Assembly: GCA_029060305.1 (NCBI GenBank)
Contig: JAIDUG010000035.1
Span: 1 to 64,000, forward strand
Direction: 5' to 3'
Length of the DNA: 64,000 bases
Origin: Ruminococcus sp.
GTDB taxonomy: Bacteria; Bacillota; Clostridia; Oscillospirales; Ruminococcaceae
The notes below the pieces were generated by a model. That model saw only the letters and a program-made list of their open reading frames with translations. It was not told the origin of the DNA and made no database searches. The stretch's first letter is position 1; each line of letters begins with the position of its first letter. Below, in pieces: positions 33,455-42,748 of this stretch. The translations under genes were made by a program, and so were the position numbers.

Positions 33455-34720
33455 TTATAACCTCCATTTGTGTTCAATGCTGAAATATCCTGTGCTTCTG
33501 TCATCGGAAACGACTTCAAATTCGCAGTAGTTGCGATAAAAGTCCATTGGTGTACCGTCCTTGTCTACTACTGCAACGTTTAGAATATATTTTCCGGCAA
33601 GCAACGGCAGTTTTTCAATATCAACTGAAATTATGCCGTCTGTATTTTCAGGATTTATTTTCATTCTGTCAAGCTGTGTGTTGTTACCGTAAAGGCATTG
33701 ACCGTCAAGCGTATAGAATCCGAATCCGAAAACATATTCATCAGGTTTGTTTATGTGATAGTTGATTTCGATTGTAAGTTTTTCGCCTGTACGGAAAATT
33801 CTTATATCATTGTCTGTACTGTCAAGCATACGGGCTTTTTTTATTTCTGCATACCTTAAACCAAAACGATTGGCGGAATAGTCTATACCGCCCGAATCTT
33901 CCGAAGTATTTTTTTCTTCCGGTTCAGACTGTTCAGTTTCTTCCGGCGGTGGTGGAGCAGGTTTGGTTTCCGTTTCGATTTTCTTGTTGTTCATAAAACT
34001 GAAATATGCGTCCACGACCTCATCTGAACGTCCCTCACGTACTATCAGACCGTCATTCAGCCATATAGCTTTGTCGCAGAATTTTTCTATAGTTGACAAA
34101 TCGTGCGTGACTATGATAATCGTCATACCTTTTGCCTTTAGTTCACGCAGACGGTTGAAACACTTTGTCTGAAAATTGGTATCGCCTACCGCTAAGATTT
34201 CGTCAATGAGAAGTATATCAGCATCGACGTTTATTGCAACGGAAAAAGCAAGTCGCATATACATTCCGGAAGAGTACGTCCGGACGGGGTTGTCAATAAA
34301 ATCTGAAAGTTCGGAAAATTCCACTATATCGTTGAATCGTGTGTCAACTTCCTTTTTCGTCAGACCGAATATTGAAGCATTTGTATAGATGTTTTCCCTG
34401 CCCGACATATCGGGGTGAAATCCTGCTCCCAGTTCTATAAGACTTGAAATTCTTCCTTGCATAATTATTTCACCGCTGTCAGGGTACATTATTTTTGTCA
34501 GGAGTTTAAGGGTTGTACTTTTTCCGCAACCGTTATGTCCGATAAGTCCTACAGCCTCACCTTTACGCACCTGAAAACTTATTCCTTTTAATACTTCACG
34601 TTCTTCATAACGGTTTCTTTTGCGGAAAAGGAGTTTTTCTTTCAGCTGTCCGCCTTTGTCAAAATATATCCTGAATTTTTTTGTTATATTGCTGACATCA
34701 ATTACAATATTATTGTTCAT
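33455..34720 (-). CDS. Polysaccharide ABC transporter ATPase, Wzt-like
   Basis: 421 residues. Residues 1-240 are an ABC ATPase with GHNGCGKSTTLKLL (Walker A), RTYSSGMYMRLAFS (signature) and ILLIDEILAVGD (Walker B). After a Pro/Glu-rich linker, residues about 290-420 form a Wzt C-terminal beta-sandwich, which in O-antigen exporters recognises the cap of the finished chain. Together with the permease it should move a lipid-linked polysaccharide or teichoic acid out of the cell. Its ATG shares one base with the permease stop (TAATG). Confidence 0.93.
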   Translation of the reverse strand: MNNNIVIDVSNITKKFRIYFDKGGQLKEKLLFRKRNRYEEREVLKGISFQVRKGEAVGLIGHNGCGKSTTLKLLTKIMYPDSGEIIMQGRISSLIELGAGFHPDMSGRENIYTNASIFGLTKKEVDTRFNDIVEFSELSDFIDNPVRTYSSGMYMRLAFSVAINVDADILLIDEILAVGDTNFQTKCFNRLRELKAKGMTIIIVTHDLSTIEKFCDKAIWLNDGLIVREGRSDEVVDAYFSFMNNKKIETETKPAPPPPEETEQSEPEEKNTSEDSGGIDYSANRFGLRYAEIKKARMLDSTDNDIRIFRTGEKLTIEINYHINKPDEYVFGFGFYTLDGQCLYGNNTQLDRMKINPENTDGIISVDIEKLPLLAGKYILNVAVVDKDGTPMDFYRNYCEFEVVSDDRSTGYFSIEHKWRL

Positions 34721-35496
34721 TAAAGTTCCTCCGCAAAGTGCCTCTGAAGTTTCAGAAAAAGGAAGTGTCCGGTAATCAGAAAAGCTGTTCCCAGTACGAA
34801 TGACGACAGCAGACTTGATATTTCCGGAACGGTCTTATAGTAAAGAATGTCCCTGTAACAGTCAATTATATGTGTCATTGGATTGAGATTGAATATTGGC
34901 AGTAGTTTGTCAGGGACTATTGATTTATCGTACATAATCGGTGTCATGTACATCAGAGCCATTGTTAATATACCGAGAATATGTTCAAGGTCACGGAAGT
35001 ATACTGTTACTGCCGATACTATAAGAGCTGTTCCCAGAGCGAGTATATATTCTACAACCATTATCACCGGAAGATACAACAACGCTGAAATACTGAATCC
35101 TGTACCGGAAAATATTATTACTATAAACACTACTATGAAACTCAGTAACATATTTACAAAACAGCTTGTAACATATGAAATCGGAATTACCTGTCGTGGA
35201 AAGTAGATTTTTTTTATGAGGTCTTTCTGTGCTACTATTGAAGCAGAACCGCCGGTTAATGATGCTGAAAAAAATATCCACGCAATCAGTGCGATGAAAA
35301 GATATAAATAATAGCGTTCAATATCGGTTTTCAGAATCATCTGAAAGACTACTGTATATACAACAAGTTGTAACAAAGGATTTATGAAAGTCCACAGAAA
35401 ACCCAGTACAGAACCTTTGTAACGTCCTCTAAGGTCTTTTCTTACAAGACTGAAAATCATATGCCGGTAAGCGTAAATTTCTTTAAGTGTATTCAT
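34720..35496 (-). CDS. Polysaccharide ABC transporter permease, Wzm/TagG-like
   Basis: 258 residues with six membrane helices. LVRKDLRGRYKGSVLGFLWTFINPLLQL is the amphipathic gate-helix segment of ABC-2 polysaccharide exporters. First gene of the four-gene operon after its own promoter; GAAAGGA precedes the ATG. The presence of a Wzt C-terminal domain downstream points to an O-antigen-style cap-dependent system. Confidence 0.92.
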   Translation of the reverse strand: MNTLKEIYAYRHMIFSLVRKDLRGRYKGSVLGFLWTFINPLLQLVVYTVVFQMILKTDIERYYLYLFIALIAWIFFSASLTGGSASIVAQKDLIKKIYFPRQVIPISYVTSCFVNMLLSFIVVFIVIIFSGTGFSISALLYLPVIMVVEYILALGTALIVSAVTVYFRDLEHILGILTMALMYMTPIMYDKSIVPDKLLPIFNLNPMTHIIDCYRDILYYKTVPEISSLLSSFVLGTAFLITGHFLFLKLQRHFAEEL

Positions 35497-35531
35497 GATG
35501 TTCCTTTCTGAAAAAATTTAATCATAAAGAT

Positions 35532-35561
35532 ATTATATCATGGTAACTTTGTATCTGTCAA
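35532..35561 (-). promoter_or_regulatory. Promoter of the polysaccharide export operon
   Basis: Minus strand: TTGACA (35561-35556), 18-bp spacer, TATAAT (35537-35532). Confidence 0.82.
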
Positions 35562-35604
35562 TCACGATTTGTAAAGGGACTGTTTTTATTTTCCTGTAAA
35601 TGAC

Positions 35605-35633
35605 TTGATTTTATACAGAAAATATGTTACAAT
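35605..35633 (+). promoter_or_regulatory. Promoter of the YitT-like gene
   Basis: TTGATT (35605-35610), 17-bp spacer, TACAAT (35628-35633). Confidence 0.72.
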
Positions 35634-35681
35634 AAAGAAGTACAGTTATGTAAAAACAATATACAAAAAAAGGAGAATATT

Positions 35682-36563
35682 ATGAAAAAAATTATTTCAT
35701 TTATCAGAGAACTCAGACCTTTCAACATGGTAATGCTGACTGTCGCTGGAATAATAAACGCTTTCGGTATAACGCTTTTTCTTATGCCGGTGAAACTTTA
35801 TGACAGCGGTATTTCAGGTACTTCAATGTTGCTTGCACAGGTTACTCCGGAATGGTTGTCACTGTCGGTATTTCTTATTTTATTGAACATTCCGCTTTTT
35901 CTGTACGGTCTCAGGAAACAGGGAGCAGGATTTACATTCTGTGCGATATATACAGTAGCGGTGTATTCTGTAATGTCGTGGCTGATTACCGATGTTTTGC
36001 CAATTGATGTCAGTATAGCCTCACCACTTGCCGGAACGGATTTATTACTTTGTGCATTGTTCGGCGGAGTAATATCAGGACTGGGAAGCGGTCTTGCGAT
36101 ACGTTTCGGAGGAGCTATGGACGGTATTGAAGTAATGGCGGTTATTTTTGCAAAAAAATTAGGAATGACTGTAGGAAACTTTGTGATGTTATATAACGTT
36201 ATACTTTATGTTGTGTGCGGATTCGTGATAAACAGCTGGATTCTTCCGTTGTACTCTATAGTCACTTATATGGCTTCTATGAAAACCGTTGATTACATAG
36301 TTGATGGTTTGCAGAGGTCTAAAGCTGCAATGATAGTTACTTCAAAACCCGACCTAATCTGTAAAGAACTTATGGAAGAGTTCAGGTGCGGAATAACGCT
36401 GATTGATGCTAAAGGTGGATTTTCGGGAGCAGACAGGAAAGTATTATATTTTGTAGTAAACAGATTTCAGGTTATGAAAATGAGGAACATTGTCCGTAAG
36501 TCAGACCCTCTTGCATATATCACACTGACGGAAGTTGCTGATATATTTTCCGCAACATCATAA
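35682..36563 (+). CDS. YitT family membrane protein (DUF161-DUF2179)
   Basis: 293 residues. Five or six helices in residues about 15-210, with GLGSGLAIRFGGAMDGIEVMAV as a family landmark, then a soluble C-terminal DUF2179 domain containing GITLIDAKGGFSGADRKVLYFV. The function of the family is not established. AAAAGGAG precedes the ATG; single-gene unit. Confidence 0.9.
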   Translation: MKKIISFIRELRPFNMVMLTVAGIINAFGITLFLMPVKLYDSGISGTSMLLAQVTPEWLSLSVFLILLNIPLFLYGLRKQGAGFTFCAIYTVAVYSVMSWLITDVLPIDVSIASPLAGTDLLLCALFGGVISGLGSGLAIRFGGAMDGIEVMAVIFAKKLGMTVGNFVMLYNVILYVVCGFVINSWILPLYSIVTYMASMKTVDYIVDGLQRSKAAMIVTSKPDLICKELMEEFRCGITLIDAKGGFSGADRKVLYFVVNRFQVMKMRNIVRKSDPLAYITLTEVADIFSATS

Positions 36564-36570
36564 AATAAAT

Positions 36571-36602
36571 AAAGGGACGGTATCAGCCGTCCCCCTTTTT
36601 TG
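36571..36602 (+). terminator. Terminator of the YitT-like gene
   Basis: GGGACGG (36574-36580) pairs with CCGTCCC (36587-36593), followed by CCTTTTTTG. The final codons of the convergent zinc-ribbon gene lie inside this hairpin. Confidence 0.9.
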
Positions 36603-38100
36603 TTTCGTATATAATTACTAATTTTCTTATAAGTCCGAAAATAATACCTACAATAAATTCAAAACCGCCTGTTGTAAGCGTGAACAGATTGAAGTCTTTA
36701 AGGAGTTTGGAGAGAAGATAGAAAGTTATATGGCTTGTCTGACTGTAGACTATCGGCGGTGCGATAACTCCGACAGCACCTGTCAGCAATAATACAACAC
36801 CACTTGCAATAAAAATAAATTTGCAGAAACTCATCATATAACGCATACGCATATTTACGATAGCGTAAATCCATATAATCAGTACACATATAAACGCAAG
36901 TATTATTATAAGCGTGATGTACGAAAAGATGTAACCTGAAATTCTTGAATCAAATCCTGTATGTTTTTCCCACGAATCAACCGACAGAATTTCATCTGCC
37001 TTACCGTCAGTAAGGTTATAAATAATACTCGAAAAATCCTGTCTGATAAGGTTGTTGTATCCTGACTTATTGAACATATATTCAGCTATATTTTCACTTG
37101 TAAGAGTAGGTTTTCTTCCGCCGTTGAGAAGATAGTCGGCATATATGGAAACATTTTCAGCTATGAAATATTTCATATCAAGGTTGAGAAGAAAATTCCT
37201 GAAATCGTTTTCACTGGCAGTACCGAAAGTTATATTGTAAAAATTTGTTTTTTCGTAAAGAAAATCATTTACATCATGGTTTCCGTCATATTCAGCGTCA
37301 AGGACTTTTTCGTTATCAAGTCCCTTTATACTTTTTTCGAGGACAGCTCCCGAAAAACCGAGTTTAACACAGAAAAGCAGACTGAGTAACAGGACAAGTA
37401 ACATGGTAAATATTGTGACCGTTCCTGCACCGAAAAGTCTAAAAGTACCTACTTGTTTCGGTCGGTTATTCTCAACCGGAGCAGGCGGTGGAACAGGTTG
37501 AGGTGGTGGAGGATTGAAATATGGTTGTTCTTCCGGATATGGTGGTGGATTGTAAGGTGGAGGATTATATACAGGAGGGGGATTATAATTGTTGTCTGAA
37601 TTTTCCTGTATTTCCTCATAGGGAATATACTGAGTGTCCGAATTGTCGTTATAGTCTTCATAATCTTCCTGACTGTCATCTGTCGGGAAATCTTCGTCCG
37701 GTAAATCTTCCGATTGTGTTTGTACTTTTTTTCGCAGTACCAAATCCGGCAAAGTTTCACGAGTATGTCTTTCGGGGATTTTTTCAGACAGAGAATTTTC
37801 CGATAATGGTTCAGGATTTATATGTTCTATGGGTTCTGTACTTCCGAAAAACGGCTTGTTGTCTTCCGGAGTTTCAGTGGAAACCTCCTCAGTTGTATCA
37901 TCAGAAGATTCCGGCTGTAAATTGTCTTCATTGATATATGAGGTTTCATTTTCTGTAATCGGAATATCTATGGATTTTTCAAGTGAAATTTTTCCGGTTG
38001 ACGAGGAATCGTTTTCTGGCAGAGGTTTCACCCTTTTTCCACAGACACGACAGAAAATTGAATCGTCATCAATCATTTTTCCGCATGAACTGCAAAACAT
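36583..38100 (-). CDS. Zinc-ribbon polytopic membrane protein with Pro-rich linker
   Basis: 505 residues from the ATG at 38100 (AAAGGA upstream). It starts with a zinc ribbon, CSSCGKMIDDDSIFCRVCG, then about 190 acidic, low-complexity residues ending in a run of NPPPYNPPP motifs. Four hydrophobic helices follow: one near 235-257, then, after an extracytoplasmic stretch of about 140 residues, three more. The last 70 residues return to a hydrophobic region and a short basic tail. No family is recognised beyond the zinc ribbon; a cytoplasmic sensor head on a membrane domain is the visible layout. Confidence 0.78.
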   Translation of the reverse strand: MFCSSCGKMIDDDSIFCRVCGKRVKPLPENDSSSTGKISLEKSIDIPITENETSYINEDNLQPESSDDTTEEVSTETPEDNKPFFGSTEPIEHINPEPLSENSLSEKIPERHTRETLPDLVLRKKVQTQSEDLPDEDFPTDDSQEDYEDYNDNSDTQYIPYEEIQENSDNNYNPPPVYNPPPYNPPPYPEEQPYFNPPPPQPVPPPAPVENNRPKQVGTFRLFGAGTVTIFTMLLVLLLSLLFCVKLGFSGAVLEKSIKGLDNEKVLDAEYDGNHDVNDFLYEKTNFYNITFGTASENDFRNFLLNLDMKYFIAENVSIYADYLLNGGRKPTLTSENIAEYMFNKSGYNNLIRQDFSSIIYNLTDGKADEILSVDSWEKHTGFDSRISGYIFSYITLIIILAFICVLIIWIYAIVNMRMRYMMSFCKFIFIASGVVLLLTGAVGVIAPPIVYSQTSHITFYLLSKLLKDFNLFTLTTGGFEFIVGIIFGLIRKLVIIYETKKGDG

Positions 38101-38304
38101 AATTAAATTTTCCTTTCTTAAAAGGTTCAGGAATATCAATTTATATTATATATCATCTGACTGAATATGTCAATAATTTATACGGATTTTGCGACAATTA
38201 ACCTGTACCAACTCTTTTTCAGTGAATTTTCACGGAAAACTGCACATCTCTGATAGTTCTAAAAAAATTTTTTTGTGAATTTTTTACAAAAATTTATGTT
38301 TTTA

Positions 38305-38333
38305 TTGATTTTATGAGAATAAAGTGATATTAT
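38305..38333 (+). promoter_or_regulatory. Promoter of the ilv-leu operon
   Basis: TTGATT (38305-38310), 17-bp spacer, TATTAT (38328-38333), about 30 bases before the leader peptide start. Confidence 0.75.
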
Positions 38334-38366
38334 ATAAGTTAAAGAGTATTCAGGAGGTAAAGCAGA

Positions 38367-38474
38367 ATGAGAACAGATTATATTTTTTCCGGTATAGTCA
38401 TTATTACCGGCGCAGTCCTTAGTGGCGTGCGTCATTCTTCATTCTGCCCGGTCGTAACTGGTTCTCTTGCCTGA
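38367..38474 (+). CDS. Probable leader peptide of the ilv operon, BCAA-rich
   Basis: 35 codons with a strong AGGAGG 9 bases before the ATG. Eleven residues are Ile, Val or Leu, including Ile-Val-Ile-Ile (codons 10-13), Val-Leu (17-18) and Val-Val (29-30). The stop codon is one base before a 10-bp helix that closes a three-way junction. Its position between promoter and ilvB, and its composition, fit a leader peptide whose translation speed senses branched-chain aminoacyl-tRNA. It has no resemblance I can name to enteric IvbL. Confidence 0.62.
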   Translation: MRTDYIFSGIVIITGAVLSGVRHSSFCPVVTGSLA

Positions 38475-38475
38475 T

Positions 38476-38553
38476 TTAACGTGCTGTTCAGAGCGTAGAA
38501 TCTGAGTTAGAGCCTCCGGCAGAATGTCGGGGGCTTGTTTGTTAGCACGTTAA
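38476..38553 (+). ncRNA. Three-way-junction leader RNA before ilvB
   Basis: Outer helix TTAACGTGCT (38476-38485) / AGCACGTTAA (38544-38553), perfect over 10 bp. Inside it are two hairpins: TCAGA / TCTGA (38488-38505) and AGCCTCCGGC / GTCGGGGGCT (38511-38535), the latter followed by TTGTTTGTT, a broken T-run that could work as an attenuator. No T-box core is present, unlike upstream of leuA. Confidence 0.6.
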
Positions 38554-38587
38554 AATCAAAAAAATCTATCATAAAGGACTTTTTATT

Positions 38588-40264
38588 ATGAAAATATCAG
38601 GAGCAAAAATTGTTGTTGAAACCTTAATTGAGCAGGGTTGTAGTACTGTTTTCGGCTATCCGGGCGGACAGGTTATCAATCTCTTTGATGAACTTTATCT
38701 CTGCCGTGACCGTATAAAGCACGTACTTACAGCTCACGAACAGGGAGCTTCTCACGCTGCCGACGGTTACGCAAGAGCTACCGGAAAAGTTGGTGTTGTA
38801 ATCGCTACTTCTGGTCCTGGTGCAACTAATCTTGTTACCGGAATCGCTACAGCTTATCTTGATTCTGTACCCATGGTTGCAATTACCGGAAACGTTCCGT
38901 GCAGTCTTATCGGACGTGACAGTTTTCAGGAAGTTGATATTGTAGGCGTAACAATGCCTGTTACAAAACACAACTTCATTGTAAAGAACGTTTCAGAACT
39001 TGCGGATACACTTCGTATGGCATTCAAAATCGCAAAGTCCGGCAGACCCGGACCTGTACTTGTTGACATTCCGAAAGATGTACAGACAGCTTTATGTGAA
39101 TACACTCCGGAATCACAGCCTGTTATTCCTTATCCTCTCAGTTTTGCAAAGGAAGAAGAACTGAAAAAAGCCTCTGAAATAATCAACGCAAGCGAAAGAC
39201 CTTACATATATTTCGGTGGAGGTATAATTTCCGGTAAGGCTTCAGAAGAAATCATTGCTTTTGCTGACAAGATTGATGCCCCTATGGGTTGTTCGCTTAT
39301 GGGACTTTCTGCTGTACCGTCAGATAATCCGCACTTCCTCGGTATGCAGGGTATGCACGGTCATTATGCTTCTTCAGTTGCAGAAGATGAGGCAGATTTG
39401 GTTATTGCACTCGGTGCAAGATTCTCCGACAGAGCAACAGGCGACAAGAATCGTTTTTCGAAGAATTTCCGCATAATACACATTGACATAGATAACGCTG
39501 AACTTGACAAGAATATTCCGGCAAGTCTTGCTATACAGGGCGATATTAAAGATGCACTCACACGTCTTATATCAATGGTTGAGGAAAAGAAACACGCAAC
39601 ATGGTCTGAACGTATTCAGGAACTCAGAGAAGAAGAAGCACACCGTGTTGAAAGTGCAAGGTCGGGCAGAGAACTTGACCCGTTTGCAATCGTTGACATT
39701 GTAAGCGAATATGAAGAAAACGCAAATATTGTAACAGACGTTGGACAGCACCAGATGTGGACGGCTCAGAGATACCCTCTTAAAAAACCACGTACATTCC
39801 TTACAAGCGGTGGTCTCGGTACTATGGGATTCGGTATGGGTGCTTCAATCGGTGCTTGTGAAGCTACAGGCAGGAGAAGTATTCTCTTTACAGGTGACGG
39901 AAGTTTCGGAATGAATCTCAATGAACTTGCAACATCTGTTACAGAGGGTGTACCGCTTACAGTAGTTATTATGAATAACGGCGTTCTCGGAATGGTTCGT
40001 CAGTGGCAGACACTTTTCTTTGATAAGCACTATTCAAATACTACTCTTGACGGACGTAAGACTGATTTTGTAAAACTCGCTGAGGCTTTCGGAGCAAAGG
40101 GTACAAGAGTTTTCACAAAGGAAGAACTCCGTCAGGCTGTTCAGGATTCTTTCGCATATAACGGAACTTTCGTTATAGACTGTGCCGTTGACTGTGATGA
40201 GTTTGTACTTCCTATGTTACCGCCCGGCGGTTCAATCGACGACATCATTACAGAAGTAAAGTGA
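38588..40264 (+). CDS. ilvB: Acetolactate synthase, catalytic subunit
   Basis: 558 residues. HEQGASHAADGYARATGKVGV carries the catalytic Glu near residue 48; FTGDGSFGMNLNELATSV and NNGVLGMVRQWQ form the thiamine diphosphate-binding region. ThDP, FAD and pyruvate-binding domains follow the family order. It makes acetolactate or acetohydroxybutyrate, the first shared step to Val, Leu and Ile. AAAGGA precedes the ATG. First structural gene of the operon, 12 bases before ilvN. Confidence 0.97.
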   Translation: MKISGAKIVVETLIEQGCSTVFGYPGGQVINLFDELYLCRDRIKHVLTAHEQGASHAADGYARATGKVGVVIATSGPGATNLVTGIATAYLDSVPMVAITGNVPCSLIGRDSFQEVDIVGVTMPVTKHNFIVKNVSELADTLRMAFKIAKSGRPGPVLVDIPKDVQTALCEYTPESQPVIPYPLSFAKEEELKKASEIINASERPYIYFGGGIISGKASEEIIAFADKIDAPMGCSLMGLSAVPSDNPHFLGMQGMHGHYASSVAEDEADLVIALGARFSDRATGDKNRFSKNFRIIHIDIDNAELDKNIPASLAIQGDIKDALTRLISMVEEKKHATWSERIQELREEEAHRVESARSGRELDPFAIVDIVSEYEENANIVTDVGQHQMWTAQRYPLKKPRTFLTSGGLGTMGFGMGASIGACEATGRRSILFTGDGSFGMNLNELATSVTEGVPLTVVIMNNGVLGMVRQWQTLFFDKHYSNTTLDGRKTDFVKLAEAFGAKGTRVFTKEELRQAVQDSFAYNGTFVIDCAVDCDEFVLPMLPPGGSIDDIITEVK

Positions 40265-40275
40265 GGTGATTTTCA

Positions 40276-40782
40276 ATGGATAAACAATACATAATCGGCG
40301 TACTCGTTTCAAATATTTCAGGTGTACTTTCAAGAGTTTCAGGAATGTTCACAAGACGTGGTTTCAATATCAACAGCCTTACTGTAGGCGAAACTGAAAA
40401 CAGTGATTTTTCACGTATCACAATAGCTTTTCACGGTGATGACGAAATAAAAGACCGTATAATCAGACAGCTTGATAAACTCCACGACGTAAAAGCCGTT
40501 GAGGTTCTTGAAAAGCACGATACTGTTACACGTGAACTTCTTCTCATCAAGGTACGCAATAATTCGGAAATCAGACAGGACATTATGACAGCTGTTGAAA
40601 TTTTCCGTTCAAAGATTGTTGACTATTCGCCGGAAGCACTTACTATAGAAATCACAGGCGAAACAACTAAAATCGACGCTTTTATTGAACTCGTAAAGCC
40701 TTATGGTATCATGGAAATGTGCCGTACAGGTATAGTTGCCGTTGAACGTGGCGGAAACTGTCTCAATTCAATGAACAACTGA
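40276..40782 (+). CDS. ilvN: Acetolactate synthase, regulatory subunit
   Basis: 168 residues, the usual length. An N-terminal ACT domain (GVLSRVSGMFTRRGFNINSLTVG) senses valine; the second half is the ALS small-subunit C domain. It raises activity of the large subunit and gives feedback inhibition. Confidence 0.96.
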   Translation: MDKQYIIGVLVSNISGVLSRVSGMFTRRGFNINSLTVGETENSDFSRITIAFHGDDEIKDRIIRQLDKLHDVKAVEVLEKHDTVTRELLLIKVRNNSEIRQDIMTAVEIFRSKIVDYSPEALTIEITGETTKIDAFIELVKPYGIMEMCRTGIVAVERGGNCLNSMNN

Positions 40783-40841
40783 ATTTTATTCTGATTATTA
40801 CTGCTCATGCAGTTATAATATAATTTTTTACAAAGGAGTAA

Positions 40842-41885
<1,044 letters not shown>

Positions 41886-41946
41886 TGATTTGACAGTTGC
41901 TGATTTGCAAACCGAAGATTTTCGGCTGTGAATCGGACTTTATTCG

Positions 41947-41982
41947 GGTGACGGTTCATAACAGTTCCGTCACCTGTTTTTG
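41947..41982 (+). terminator. Terminator-like hairpin after ilvC
   Basis: GGTGACGG (41947-41954) pairs with CCGTCACC (41967-41974) over 8 perfect bp, then TGTTTTTG. It would reduce read-through into ilvD; no strong promoter was found between it and the next gene. Confidence 0.75.
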
Positions 41983-42006
41983 TAATGAGATTATGGAGGA
42001 CATATT

Positions 42007-42636
42007 ATGTCTGATTCTTATATAAGAAAATTTATGCCAAACAGAAAGCATATTATTTCTTTTGCTTTTGTTATTATATCTATATTTCTTTTTTTGAGCG
42101 GTTTTTACAGAGCATATCGTATCAGCGGACGACATACAATGATTGAATTTACTTTTGACTACGAAATTCATAAAAATGACAGTATACTTTTATCAGCAAA
42201 ACCGTTTGAGGCGAGATTAAAAGGAGCAGAAAATGAAAATGTTGTATGTTTTCAGACATTATTAACAGGTATTATTACTGAGTATGAATGTTTTATAGTT
42301 CATATTGCGGGAAAATATCGTCCTATTATGGTTAAAAAAGGTACAGCCGAATATGATAAAGCTTTCAAGGGTGAAGAAGTATCAGGATATTTCACTGAAA
42401 AGAATTTTGATTATTTTCCGGATTTTGTATTAAATATGCATAATTACTATGAACTGGAAAATAAAATCACAGACAAGGATTATTCAAAGCTTGGAATAGT
42501 AATTGTTGACCGTCAAAAAGAATTATTAAGTTTTATGTGGGGAATACCTTTTCTTGTTATCGGACTTATATTATTTAAAATTGCAGGTTCGTTGTTTTTC
42601 TATGTACCTGAAATGACAGATGTGGTGAAGGAGTAA
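42007..42636 (+). CDS. Hypothetical two-helix membrane protein
   Basis: 209 residues: a basic start, a membrane helix at about 15-35, an extracytoplasmic domain of about 140 residues, a second helix at about 178-200, and a short tail. No known motif. It has the same overall layout as the frameshifted membrane gene at 23.6 kb. GGAGG precedes the ATG. Its last seven codons and stop form the 5' acceptor strand and start of the D arm of the tRNA-like element, so its 3' end may have been created by insertion or fusion. It separates ilvC from ilvD. Confidence 0.68.
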   Translation: MSDSYIRKFMPNRKHIISFAFVIISIFLFLSGFYRAYRISGRHTMIEFTFDYEIHKNDSILLSAKPFEARLKGAENENVVCFQTLLTGIITEYECFIVHIAGKYRPIMVKKGTAEYDKAFKGEEVSGYFTEKNFDYFPDFVLNMHNYYELENKITDKDYSKLGIVIVDRQKELLSFMWGIPFLVIGLILFKIAGSLFFYVPEMTDVVKE

Positions 42637-42691
42637 CACGGTCTGCTTCGTGCGTGACGAACGAGGGTGCAATTCCCTCCATCTGTCGCCA
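42615..42691 (+). tRNA. tRNA-like element, probably degenerate
   Basis: 77 bases that fold like a tRNA ending in CCA. The acceptor GACAGATG (42615-42622) pairs perfectly with CATCTGTC (42680-42687), then G and CCA. The D arm is GTG-AAGGAGTAA-CAC (42625-42639) with the GG of the D loop. The T arm is GAGGG-TGCAATT-CCCTC (42663-42679), perfect stem, but the loop has TGC instead of TTC. The anticodon arm is poor: GTC/GAC pair at its base with mismatches above, so the anticodon could read TCG or CGT depending on register. The acceptor is 8 bp, one more than usual. It may be a decayed tRNA, a tRNA mimic in the mRNA, or a used integration site. Confidence 0.42.
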
Positions 42692-42748
42692 TTTACTGTT
42701 ATTCAGTAAATTATGATTAAATAAATATTTAAAGTGAGGTAAAAAATT

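Noticed and set aside
33453-33467. ATG start for the FkbM methyltransferase
   Set aside because: This ATG is immediately followed by the GGAGG that serves the TTG at 33452; using it would overlap the ATPase gene without a ribosome binding site.
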